This document shows positions 14,145 through 22,563 of a stretch of DNA of 38,734 nt, one piece after another; the stretch's first letter is position 1, and each line of letters opens with the position of its first letter. Both the position numbers and the translations under genes were made by a program. This DNA comes from a virus, in IMG/VR virus record IMGVR_UViG_3300030385_001682, positions 1-38,734 of that record; one strand, given 5' to 3'. The notes beneath the pieces were generated by a model. It did not search any database, was not told the DNA's origin, and saw only the letters and a program-made list of their open reading frames with translations.

Positions 14145-14705
14145 TTAAATAACACCTGAAAGATCAACATATGTTGGCACTGCCATCAATGTATCATTCC
14201 AAGTTAATGTGCCATCAAAATAAGAACTGCCTGTGGATGAATCTTCAATCACTTCATCAATTTCTAATTGAAATGAATCAATGTACCCATAAACATAATC
14301 TTCACAAGTGATGAACATCAACTTGTATTTTGTGGTATCATCTAAAATTGTATTCCAAAAAGTGTATTGCAACACACCATGACCACCTGCGGTCAGTGTA
14401 TCAGTGTTATAATCCTGAAATGTGATGGAATGTTCTGCACCAACAACTGCTTCAGGATCACAAGACACAACCCTTTTTTTAGTAAAACTTCCCTTTGGTT
14501 TTTGACCTAAAAGGTAACCACTTACAACAATATCACCATTGGTGATTGCATCTTCCCAATCTGTTGTCACAGTAATATCAGGTAATACAAAGTTACATTT
14601 TACAAAAACAAGTCTGGAAATTCCACCATTTCTGGTCACTACACCACAACCATCAGCATAAACTTCTGGCAAATCAATGGAACAAGTATCTGGACATATA
14701 GCCAT
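14145..14705 (-). CDS. Probable major tail tube protein
   Basis: The protein has 186 residues and is beta-rich, with ISRLVFVKCNF, then TDWEDAITNGDIVVSG, HSITFQDYNTD, and a C-terminal half with WNTIL and KLMFITCEDYVYGYIDSF. Its size, beta content and place immediately after the major capsid gene fit the major tail or tube protein of Bacteroidota siphophages. The assignment comes from context and general pattern, not a sure motif. A head decoration protein is the main alternative. Confidence 0.65.
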   Translation of the reverse strand: MAICPDTCSIDLPEVYADGCGVVTRNGGISRLVFVKCNFVLPDITVTTDWEDAITNGDIVVSGYLLGQKPKGSFTKKRVVSCDPEAVVGAEHSITFQDYNTDTLTAGGHGVLQYTFWNTILDDTTKYKLMFITCEDYVYGYIDSFQLEIDEVIEDSSTGSSYFDGTLTWNDTLMAVPTYVDLSGVI

Positions 14706-14749
14706 TTTATCAATATTTTATAGTTAACAAATATTTATCAATCCAACAC

Positions 14750-15790
14750 TTATGGTGCAGGACATTCAGCAATTTCAGAACAATCTTTCCAATCAAATGT
14801 GTAATTAACACCTGCAAATTCATCACCTGCATTAAAACTGTTGGCAGGTAATTGGAAAAGTTTGTAATGTAAAAACAACTTGATAACATACTTTTCAGTA
14901 CAATCATCATAATGAACCTTCATGTCATAAGTCAACCCTGTGAATGGATCAGTAATTGTTCCATGCTCAAACACATCATTTCTTTTTGCATAAGAACCCA
15001 GATATTTATTCCAAGTCAGTAATTGATTGACATTTGGTGCTAACACTATAAAGTGACCTGCACCTGCAATTCCTTCAACAAATCTGTCATTATAATAAGC
15101 ATAATCATTCCACAGACTTAAATCTGTACCAACTGAAGAATTGCAACATGCAATTTCTGTTGATTTTGCATATAGATCAAAATTTCCTGATCCAATGATT
15201 AAAGGAACACCAACTGCACCAACTTCTTCATATTGATGTCTGATCTGTGCCATTGCAATTGATCTTGGTGCATTTTCAGGTGCATCAGTGAACAAAGGAA
15301 CTTCCTTCAATGATGTTCCATCAGCAAAATCACCAAAATTAGCACTTTGATCTGTAATAATTCTTTTGTCCAATTCAACATTGATAGCATTCATTTGTCC
15401 CATGACAATGTTTGAAATCCATGTTGCATCAGATTCGCACAATTTTCGCATTTCATCTTCAGTAAAGATCAACCCCTTTGTACTTATACAGTCATCAACT
15501 GCAACCTTTTTTTCAAATGGTTCTTGTTCAACAGAACCTGTACAATCTAATATTCCAGAACAATCTTCATCAATGTTGGATGCAATACCCCTTTGATAAA
15601 ATTTGATCAATGTTTCTTTATATTTTCCATCAGATGGAACAGGTATCTTTTCAATGCCATCAGTATTCAAATTTGACAACAATGCATCAAGATATCCAAC
15701 ACGATCCCTTTTTAATGCAGGTGCATTTTTTCCTGCAACATCATTTAAGTATGTTTGGAATGCTTCACATAATCCTTGTGTAAAAGCCAT
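14750..15790 (-). CDS. Major capsid protein
   Basis: The protein has 346 residues from MAFTQGLCEAF. It shows the pattern I recall from Bacteroidota siphophage capsid proteins: N-terminal GLCEAFQTYLND and LKRDRVGYLDAL, then FTEDEMRKLCE, IVMGQMNAINVELDKR, and ATW near the spine helix. The middle contains GAVGVPLIIGSGNFDLY, and the C-terminal part holds DCTEKYVIKLFLHYKLF. It ends in ECPAP. The scaffold-like gene lies directly upstream. The start at 15790 begins the conserved MAFTQ. The frame is open to 15853, but that extension has no family counterpart. Confidence 0.85.
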   Translation of the reverse strand: MAFTQGLCEAFQTYLNDVAGKNAPALKRDRVGYLDALLSNLNTDGIEKIPVPSDGKYKETLIKFYQRGIASNIDEDCSGILDCTGSVEQEPFEKKVAVDDCISTKGLIFTEDEMRKLCESDATWISNIVMGQMNAINVELDKRIITDQSANFGDFADGTSLKEVPLFTDAPENAPRSIAMAQIRHQYEEVGAVGVPLIIGSGNFDLYAKSTEIACCNSSVGTDLSLWNDYAYYNDRFVEGIAGAGHFIVLAPNVNQLLTWNKYLGSYAKRNDVFEHGTITDPFTGLTYDMKVHYDDCTEKYVIKLFLHYKLFQLPANSFNAGDEFAGVNYTFDWKDCSEIAECPAP

Positions 15791-15913
15791 AATATAGTTA
15801 TTTAATTTTTTTAAATTAATGTTTCTAAAACAGATTTTGGATTCCCATCCCAATGATCATTTTAGGTATGATGATCAACATACAATTAGCATTTTTGGTT
15901 GCTATACCACAGG
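15791..15913 (-). promoter_or_regulatory. 123-bp noncoding leader upstream of the major capsid gene
   Basis: No supported gene lies here. It contains a 7-bp perfect inverted repeat (TGATCAT at 15854-15860, ATGATCA at 15871-15877, 10-base loop) and an AT-rich stretch up to the capsid ATG. Abundant capsid messages often have their own promoter or stabilising hairpin, and either role is possible. I see no clear TAnnTTTG box. Confidence 0.45.
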
Positions 15914-16750
15914 TCAAAGTGATGTCAATCCACCATGTGTCTTCATCTCTTTTAATCTTTCAGCATTTTCTTTTGCCTTCTGAAGATGTGGTAGGTGGAA
16001 TTTATTTTCAACTTCACTTTTGTTTTTTACGTTTAAGGTCTTAAATATTGCCTTTGATGTGTTTTCAACATCACCATTTGACTGTTTAATTACCTTCATT
16101 TCATTTAGATAGCCATCAACAATTTGATCCAATGTCTGAACTGTTGTTCCTTCTTTGTCTAATGGATTAAGACCATCTTTTGTTTTGATCTGCAATGCAT
16201 CATCATCACCAAGACCAATGGAATAATTCTTATCAAGATATGATTGGACTGATGGATAAAGAATTTCTGAATCCACAATCAAGGATTTTTTGTTCAATAT
16301 CTTCCTGATCTTCATTTCTTTCTTATAGTCAGAAAGTTTTGTTTGTCCTTTTGTCTGAATGTCTGGAATGATCTTGTCTTCAAATTCCTTCACCTTTGAT
16401 CTTAATTCAATCAAATCATTTTGCAATGTTTCATTGACATCAGTCTTTTCACCCCTTAATTTGTCAATAGCCAGAACAATGATTTCATCAAACTTCTTGT
16501 CTTTGATTTCTTCAGATGTCAAACCAAATGCCTTTTTGATCTTATGTTCAATCTGTGACAACTCTTTTCCTTGTATTTCTTTCTTTAATGGATTGATGAC
16601 TTCTGGATTGTTGATAAAAACATCTTTGAATGATGTTTTAAAGCCATCTGACAGGTCTTTGACTTCAATGTCATCTTCACCCTTCAATTGGTCAATTGCA
16701 TCACCTGTGACACCAATTTCCTTCAAGAATTTTTCTGTGTTAGAATTCAT
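15914..16750 (-). CDS. Probable scaffolding protein
   Basis: The protein has 278 residues and is almost entirely helical and highly charged. It has a central coiled coil at about residues 100-140 (LIELRSKVKEFEDKII) and a basic C-terminal region (LPHLQKAKENAERLKEM). The order portal, Mu F-like protein, scaffold, major capsid is the classical head module. Scaffold proteins guide capsid assembly through such C-terminal basic helices and are then removed. No protease gene is visible nearby other than the HExxH domain of the Mu F-like protein. Confidence 0.72.
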   Translation of the reverse strand: MNSNTEKFLKEIGVTGDAIDQLKGEDDIEVKDLSDGFKTSFKDVFINNPEVINPLKKEIQGKELSQIEHKIKKAFGLTSEEIKDKKFDEIIVLAIDKLRGEKTDVNETLQNDLIELRSKVKEFEDKIIPDIQTKGQTKLSDYKKEMKIRKILNKKSLIVDSEILYPSVQSYLDKNYSIGLGDDDALQIKTKDGLNPLDKEGTTVQTLDQIVDGYLNEMKVIKQSNGDVENTSKAIFKTLNVKNKSEVENKFHLPHLQKAKENAERLKEMKTHGGLTSL

Positions 16751-16977
16751 TTATTCCTTTTTTTCACTGTCTTCTTTTTAGCTTTTTTCTGTGGTGTTGG
16801 TTTTGGTTTCACTTCTGCCTTCACCTGTGGTTGTGGTTTTGCCACCACTTTTTTTGGTTCTTCAATTATATCAAGATGCCTGTGTTTGTCCTGTTTCTTC
16901 AAGATACTAAAAGCCAAAGATGTCAAATTAATGATCCTTCCTGTCTTCAAATTCTTTACCTTAACATTAGTCATCAT
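16747..16977 (-). CDS. Small protein with Pro/Lys-rich tail, 76 residues
   Basis: The first 40 residues are ordered (VKVKNLKTGRIINLTSLAFS). The rest is a Pro/Lys/Ala low-complexity tail ending in KKKTVKKRNK. A TATATTTG box is 2 bases before the ATG, so a transcript from it would have almost no leader. The gene overlaps the scaffold start by 4 bases. Role unknown; it lies inside the head gene cluster. Confidence 0.72.
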   Translation of the reverse strand: MMTNVKVKNLKTGRIINLTSLAFSILKKQDKHRHLDIIEEPKKVVAKPQPQVKAEVKPKPTPQKKAKKKTVKKRNK

Positions 16978-16979
16978 AA

Positions 16980-16987
16980 CAAATATA
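16980..16987 (-). promoter_or_regulatory. Bacteroidota-type promoter with near-leaderless start
   Basis: TATATTTG is preceded, 18 bases earlier, by TTG on the minus strand. This is the best full match in the window to the Bacteroidota TTG-N19-TAnnTTTG promoter. It is 2 bases from the ATG at 16977, so initiation a few bases downstream would give a leaderless message or one that starts at the next gene. Confidence 0.55.
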
Positions 16988-17012
16988 TAAATAATATTAA
17001 AAAATCAATGCA

Positions 17013-17261
17013 TTAATTATCCACAAACTTCACATTCAGGACATAAATAAGATCATCTTCATCCCTTTTGTACTTGCCATTAAATTTAATTATTCTTCCT
17101 TCTGCTTCAAGCAAAATTAAATATAACCCCCTTGCACCTTCAAACTGAAGATAATCCATTGGATCATCTTCCTTTGGAAAATTCATTATATATTTGGCAT
17201 AAAGATTTTCAAAATTCTCAAAATTAAAATCTGGATATTGTTTTCCTTTTACTGTTATCAT
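17013..17261 (-). CDS. Hypothetical small protein, 82 residues
   Basis: The protein is acidic, with ITVKGKQYPDFNFENFENL at the N-terminus and a Gly-Arg-rich turn (GARGLYLILLEAEGR) before a final beta strand. No family is recognised. It overlaps the end of the Mu F-like gene by 4 bases and precedes the head genes, so it is probably a small head-associated protein. Confidence 0.72.
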   Translation of the reverse strand: MITVKGKQYPDFNFENFENLYAKYIMNFPKEDDPMDYLQFEGARGLYLILLEAEGRIIKFNGKYKRDEDDLIYVLNVKFVDN

Positions 17262-19519
17262 AAGCCATTAATACTTTTATATTGATCTAACATCAATTGA
17301 TATAATTCAGGATTTTCATCCCTAAAAATTGGATTGCCTTGCCAAAAATTTTCTGCTGAATGCACATAAAATTCAAACCTTCTGGCAGAACCACCATGTT
17401 TTGAAAAATATGATTTTGGATGACCACTTCCATGATTGGAATTACTTAATGCCATAATTGTATCAGAATAACTTCCCAAGAAATTGAACAATTGCTTTCT
17501 TGTATAAATACCTTTATATTTTGCTTCATAGTCATTTATTGTACCCCATGCACCATGCTTCAATCCACCAAATTTGTATTTTAGTCTTAACTTTGCAGTG
17601 TCTGATGTGTCTGCTATATATTTAACTGTCCTGTCATCATCTTCCTTTACCTGTTTTTTATATAACTTCCTGCTTTCAAGATAATTGTCTTCATATTCTT
17701 GTTTATATATTTTTAAACCCCATTTTCCACCAATCAATTTTTTTGGTTTATCATGTGGATAAGGTAATTTTATTATCTTTTTTGTTTTTGGATGAATATA
17801 ATGTTGTGGAATCCATTCCCTTTTTGCAAATTGCTTTTCTTGTGCATGTGACATTTCATGGATCATCACAGTTTTCCGAATTGATGGATCATCAAAAACT
17901 GCAATATTAATAAACAATTCATTCTTTGCAGGACTAAAAAATGCAGGTCTACCCCTTTTGTTTTTTGTATCAACATCAATGGTTGGCATAGATGGTGAAC
18001 CCTTTTTGTCAAACAATTCCCAATATTGATCTGGCAGATTATCCAATTCAGGATTGTCAATCAATGCCTTTGGTTTTGACCTTTTGCCACCCCATCCTGT
18101 CACTTCATTTTTCCTGTCATAAGTCAAATCCATATATTTTGATGCAGGAACATCTGCCATGTTTGTGTCTTCTTTAACCTTCTTTTCAATTTCAGTTTTG
18201 TATTGTTTACTGTCATATCTTTTCCGTTCTCTGGTGGTCATTCTGAAAGGTATTGCAGTATGTCTGCAATTATATCCACCCCTGAAGACTGCAAAATTGT
18301 TTTCATTTGTTCCTGCAATCAATCCCTGCATTGGTGATCCATTCAAAAGTTTTGACAGGTCTTCTTTTAATAAGACACCCATTGCAACCCACCTTTTGCA
18401 CTGTGGTCTGGATGTTCCCTTCAGACTTCCAACATATTGATATGCATCAAGATTGTAATCCTTTGCCATCTGTTGGTTGATCATGCCATCATATTGGTTC
18501 AGTGAATCCCTTGCAATCTGTCCAACATAGGCAGAAAATTTTCCAACATCCTGATCATTACCTTCAATGAATGTTTTGATGGACTTTTCCATTTCATCAA
18601 TGGTGACACCTGCAACTGCATTTTTGAATAACTGTTCCCTGATAGGAACAACAAAGGCATCATTGACACCTGATCCTGTCAGACCTTGCAATGTGTCTTC
18701 AATCATCTGTTTTTTAAATGGTTCAACCAATTCTTCCATTGTCTTATTCTGCTCAACAGATTCAGGATAAAAGGAAAATTCATTCATGTCATTTCCATCC
18801 CATATTACTTCTGATGCCTTAACTTTTTGTTGAATAACTTTTCCATCTTTTGATTCCAAGTCTGCATATGTTTTTGATAATGAAATCCATTCACCTTGAT
18901 GAATTTTATCAATGCCATCTTTTGGAATCCCCCTGTAAATGGTCACTTCACCATCTGGATCACCTTTCATCTTTTTTATGACATCCCAAGATTCCTTATA
19001 TGAATCTGCAATTCTTTTATCTTTTGCATTAAAATTTGCATATAATTCAGGTCTTGAATAAAAGTCTTCAGGAATCAAGTCACCACCTTTTGTCATATCA
19101 GATAAATTGGTATTAAAATCATCATCTTTAGACATCTGATGTGCCACCTTTTCAGATTCATAAGGAAGACCATTGACTTCATGTTGGATTTTTTCCTGAT
19201 GTTTCTGAACCTGATCAAAACTTTTCAGATACTTTTTCACATCTTTCAGGTATGTGTCATCAGAATTTCCTGCCTTCCCTGTTCTGATTTCATTTAAGAT
19301 TGCTTTGTCAAGGGAATTGATTGAATTCAATGTGTTTTCATCAACATCAACTTTGCCATCTTTGACTGTGAATTGTGCCATGTGTTTTTTCACCAACTTG
19401 AACACATTCCTTTCATATGATGACATATTTCTTAACATCATTTTATCCTGATCAGTGATAAATTTAATGTTTGTCCTGATCAGTTTTAAGATACTTCCAT
19501 CAGACCATCTTCTGTTCAT
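17258..19519 (-). CDS. Three-part head protein: ADP-ribosyltransferase-like, Mu F-like and HExxH domains
   Basis: The protein has 753 residues. An ADP-ribosyltransferase-like region covers about 190-250, with VTIYRGIPK (Arg196), then EWISLSKTYAD and GNDMNEFSFYP (Glu247). Phage polyvalent-type ART domains share this R-S-E order. A Mu F / SPP1 gp7-like minor head domain covers about 290-430, with QCKRWVAMG (Cys374) and GGYNCRHTAIPF (Cys418, His420), the usual C-terminal motif of that family. Residues 549-564 contain HEMSH (His554, Glu555, His558), a zinc-metallopeptidase motif. The C-terminal region is basic and aromatic. Neighbours are the portal upstream and the scaffold downstream, so this is the minor head protein, packaged on or in the capsid. 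The enzymatic parts could be injected and act on host proteins, or the peptidase could process the head. Both are inferred. Confidence 0.82.
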   Translation of the reverse strand: MNRRWSDGSILKLIRTNIKFITDQDKMMLRNMSSYERNVFKLVKKHMAQFTVKDGKVDVDENTLNSINSLDKAILNEIRTGKAGNSDDTYLKDVKKYLKSFDQVQKHQEKIQHEVNGLPYESEKVAHQMSKDDDFNTNLSDMTKGGDLIPEDFYSRPELYANFNAKDKRIADSYKESWDVIKKMKGDPDGEVTIYRGIPKDGIDKIHQGEWISLSKTYADLESKDGKVIQQKVKASEVIWDGNDMNEFSFYPESVEQNKTMEELVEPFKKQMIEDTLQGLTGSGVNDAFVVPIREQLFKNAVAGVTIDEMEKSIKTFIEGNDQDVGKFSAYVGQIARDSLNQYDGMINQQMAKDYNLDAYQYVGSLKGTSRPQCKRWVAMGVLLKEDLSKLLNGSPMQGLIAGTNENNFAVFRGGYNCRHTAIPFRMTTRERKRYDSKQYKTEIEKKVKEDTNMADVPASKYMDLTYDRKNEVTGWGGKRSKPKALIDNPELDNLPDQYWELFDKKGSPSMPTIDVDTKNKRGRPAFFSPAKNELFINIAVFDDPSIRKTVMIHEMSHAQEKQFAKREWIPQHYIHPKTKKIIKLPYPHDKPKKLIGGKWGLKIYKQEYEDNYLESRKLYKKQVKEDDDRTVKYIADTSDTAKLRLKYKFGGLKHGAWGTINDYEAKYKGIYTRKQLFNFLGSYSDTIMALSNSNHGSGHPKSYFSKHGGSARRFEFYVHSAENFWQGNPIFRDENPELYQLMLDQYKSINGL

Positions 19520-21203
19520 CTAAATTCAGGGTTTTATTTGCCTTTTCTTTATCCAGATATTTCTGCATTCCTTTGTCAATATTGTCAAAAATAAATTGCA
19601 ATTCATTTTCCAGAAAATGTGTTCCTTCAACTGCAATGATTTCCATTAATGTCTTATAAGCAAATAATGATTTCAAGATGTCTTCATTCTGAATTGTTCC
19701 AGATGCCAACAACATGGTTTTTTCCTGAACTGTAAGGTGGAAAATAGGATCATAAGAAACAAGGATTTCAATGATTCTTGGTTGTGTCACTGATCCACTG
19801 AATCTTTTCCTTGCCAAGTCTTTTGTTGTTTCCAGAAGAAATGCCACAGGAACATTTTTTGACTTCATTTCATTAATTTCACTGATCAGATCACTTTCTG
19901 TTTTTATGGTGAAATCAATTGGTTTCTGGATGTTAGGTTCAAAAGGATCAGAAAGGTTTCGGTATTTTTCAATGAATATCAATGACTTGTAAATGATTTC
20001 ATCAAAAATGTTGTTGCTGATCTTAATCAAAAATGAATATTGTTCTTCCCTGTCAATTGCCTTTGCCACCCCTGACTGTGCTTCAACAACATGAAGAAGA
20101 TGCAATGATTCTTCTGCCTTCTTCAGTAAATCCTGCCATGCTTCACCACTGTATTTGATGATGTCAACAGGTGGACTGATGAACCTGACCACAGGATCAG
20201 TCAAATTGGTGTTCCCATCCAATGCAGGATTGGATTTTGCCCTGATAAAAACACCATAAGGACTTCTGTTGATGATATAACCTGTGCCATTACATTTTGA
20301 ACAGGTTGCAGTGTCACCAGATTCAACATCAAGGATCAATCCTGATCTGCACTTTGGATGATCACAATCTTCTGCAACTTCTTCCCTGTATGGAAATGCA
20401 CTCATGGTCATAACACCTTGCCAATCAGAATATTGTCTTATGCTTTCATTGGCAAAAGGAAGGAATGGTGAAAAGTATGAAACAAAATAATCATCTTCAG
20501 TGATGTTGCCACCCAAAGTGATGGCAGGAATCATGTCAAAATTGTGTTGATAGATTTCTTCTAATTCATAAGCATTCTTTGATGCCTTTTCTTTTTCAGT
20601 ATGTCTGTATATATGTGTTTTTGTCAGTGTATAATAAACCTTCCCTTTTACATCCACACCACCCTGATTGATTAAAACACTTTCATTTGGTTGATAAAAG
20701 GTGATGTGATCATCATCCATCTGGACAATGTTACTGCTATAAACCAACACAGGTTTCACCTGAACCTTTTCTGATGGATTGGTCAGACCTTCACCTGATG
20801 GTAACCACACCAGAAGACCATTGGCATCTTCAATCATCCTTCTGACAACAAACTTCTGGATATAAGAATAAAAATATTGACCTGTGAATTTCTTCACTGA
20901 CAGGTAATCATCAAGATCAGGATTGATCTGAATGCTGAAATTGGCACTTTGGAAGATTCTGTATAAGGTATCAATTGCCCTGTTGATTGAACCTGTGGTG
21001 ATTGGTTCATATATGCTCAACCTGTATTTATACAATGTCTGATCTTCATTTGGTCTTCTTTCAGACAAAATCTTTTCTGGCAGTGAACCCCTTGTGTGAA
21101 CAAACATATTTTGCATGGCATCAATCCATTCCTGTTTGTGTTCAGGTTCATCCAGATTAAGAAATTCCTGATTGTATTTAATGATGTCAAATTCTTCTTC
21201 CAT
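19500..21203 (-). CDS. Portal protein with zinc-ribbon insert
   Basis: The protein has 567 residues. Portal features include an N-terminal acidic helix, PITTGSINRAIDTLYRIF, a long middle with FSPFLPFANESIRQYSDWQG, and a C-terminal helical tail (LLKKAEESLHLLHVVEAQSGVAKAID, then the DNA-facing helices). Residues 280-304 hold Cys280, Cys285, Cys301 and Cys304 (CDHPKC, CSKC, then NGTGY), a DnaJ- or rubredoxin-like zinc ribbon inside the wing region. The portal forms the dodecameric DNA channel at one capsid vertex. It overlaps the Mu F-like gene by 20 bases, the usual portal/minor head pairing. Confidence 0.85.
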   Translation of the reverse strand: MEEEFDIIKYNQEFLNLDEPEHKQEWIDAMQNMFVHTRGSLPEKILSERRPNEDQTLYKYRLSIYEPITTGSINRAIDTLYRIFQSANFSIQINPDLDDYLSVKKFTGQYFYSYIQKFVVRRMIEDANGLLVWLPSGEGLTNPSEKVQVKPVLVYSSNIVQMDDDHITFYQPNESVLINQGGVDVKGKVYYTLTKTHIYRHTEKEKASKNAYELEEIYQHNFDMIPAITLGGNITEDDYFVSYFSPFLPFANESIRQYSDWQGVMTMSAFPYREEVAEDCDHPKCRSGLILDVESGDTATCSKCNGTGYIINRSPYGVFIRAKSNPALDGNTNLTDPVVRFISPPVDIIKYSGEAWQDLLKKAEESLHLLHVVEAQSGVAKAIDREEQYSFLIKISNNIFDEIIYKSLIFIEKYRNLSDPFEPNIQKPIDFTIKTESDLISEINEMKSKNVPVAFLLETTKDLARKRFSGSVTQPRIIEILVSYDPIFHLTVQEKTMLLASGTIQNEDILKSLFAYKTLMEIIAVEGTHFLENELQFIFDNIDKGMQKYLDKEKANKTLNLDEQKMV

Positions 21204-21214
21204 TTTATTATTTT

Positions 21215-22255
21215 TTATGTATTACAAGACAAATCAATTTCATTACAACAGGACTGCACTTCTGTGTCCATCAACCACATCCTTCCTGTTTCATTATTTT
21301 TTGATATTTCAGATATTATCTGATAAACTTTATCATTGATCCAAATTGGTGATCCATTGAAAACATTTGCAACAATATTCATTGCATATGGTGGTAATGG
21401 ATAGGATGCAACCCTATATGTGGAACACAACTGACTTTTTACAGGATTCAATGTGTTTTTAATTACTTCTTTTGTGTATGATTCACTGATCTTTTCAATT
21501 TCACCTTCAAACCTGTATATGTTTCTATATGCCAAAGGTGAATTTCCAAGATACCACAAGGTATCATCATCCCTTTGAAATGGTGTTCCATAGTAATAAC
21601 CATTACAATCCCTTTTGTTAGAAGGATAAGATGATTCAATTTTCACTGTGGACTTATTGCAATTATTCATTTCAAATGGTTCTGTGCATAATTCATAAAA
21701 ATTCAACCCTGAAACATCAGTGTAAAATCTGAATATGATCACAAAACATGGTGGTAATCCCAAACCATCCAATGCATCAACAATCAATGATGAATCCAAT
21801 TCAATGTTCTGATAAGCAAAGTTTTCCTGACTGCCATCATATTTGGTTTTTTTTGCCATGCCAATCATATAATTGGATGCATAATCAGTAATGATCCCTG
21901 CAATTGGTGGTTCACCACAACATGGAAAAATCCTTGCAGTGCATAATGGTGTTCCTGTGTCCCAACCCCTTGAAGGATAAGCAAAATCATTTTCAATGAT
22001 ATTCAACAGGTCAATCTGTTGGAAATGGAAAAATAATGAATCACCATAATTGAATGTATTATTAAAAGGCATGTCATTACCACACAAATGGCAATTCCAT
22101 GAATCTTCACAGTCACATAAATACAATCCATTGTTGACCACTGCCAATGCACAACCATCACCTGTGCAATCCAAAATGGTTGCAGGTGCTTTGATTACAT
22201 CAAATAATTGTGGATTCTGAAATCCATATCCTTCTTGATTACATATTATCTGCAT
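21215..22255 (-). CDS. Cysteine-rich tail-associated protein, 346 residues
   Basis: The protein is beta-rich with about 20 cysteines, many in clusters (CDCEDSWNCHLCG near residue 50, FPCCGEPP, and ESCC-like pairs at the end). Landmarks are YPSRGWDTGTPLC, GYYYGTPFQRD and the C-terminal VYQIISEIS. It lies between the 974-residue adhesin-like gene and the portal. The Cys density suggests disulfides or metal binding in an extracellular part, possibly host recognition. I do not recognise a family. Confidence 0.68.
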   Translation of the reverse strand: MQIICNQEGYGFQNPQLFDVIKAPATILDCTGDGCALAVVNNGLYLCDCEDSWNCHLCGNDMPFNNTFNYGDSLFFHFQQIDLLNIIENDFAYPSRGWDTGTPLCTARIFPCCGEPPIAGIITDYASNYMIGMAKKTKYDGSQENFAYQNIELDSSLIVDALDGLGLPPCFVIIFRFYTDVSGLNFYELCTEPFEMNNCNKSTVKIESSYPSNKRDCNGYYYGTPFQRDDDTLWYLGNSPLAYRNIYRFEGEIEKISESYTKEVIKNTLNPVKSQLCSTYRVASYPLPPYAMNIVANVFNGSPIWINDKVYQIISEISKNNETGRMWLMDTEVQSCCNEIDLSCNT

Positions 22256-22256
22256 A

Positions 22257-22559
22257 TCATTCTTTTTTATAAATTATACATACCACTTCTTTTGTTCCCT
22301 TTGTAACATCTTCAACCACAATGCCTTCTGCATCTTCAGATGTTCCCTTCACCATATCATCACCTGACTTTTTTATATAGTCACCTTTGACAATCTTGCC
22401 TTTGACCTTCTTTTTAACTACACCAATTTTTCCAACATCACTTTTGTTGTATCTTAAAACATTATTTTTTGACCAATCAGTGATGATCTTGAAATTCTTT
22501 TCTGGAAGATCATGGATGTTGATCATAAAAGATAAAGGAATATTTGTTTCTTTATTCAT
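22257..22559 (-). CDS. Small basic protein between tail genes, 100 residues
   Basis: The protein has an N-terminal strand-rich half (MNKETNIPLSFMINIHDL) and a Lys/Val/Gly-rich second half with repeated KG and KGT turns. No motif is recognised. It is tightly packed between two Cys-rich tail proteins (2 and 4 bases) and may act with them, for example as an assembly chaperone or minor fibre component. Confidence 0.68.
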   Translation of the reverse strand: MNKETNIPLSFMINIHDLPEKNFKIITDWSKNNVLRYNKSDVGKIGVVKKKVKGKIVKGDYIKKSGDDMVKGTSEDAEGIVVEDVTKGTKEVVCIIYKKE

Positions 22560-22563
22560 AGTT

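Noticed and set aside
15791-15853. N-terminal extension of the major capsid protein
   Set aside because: The conserved capsid start MAFTQ begins at 15790; the extension has no family counterpart and reads through an AT-rich leader.
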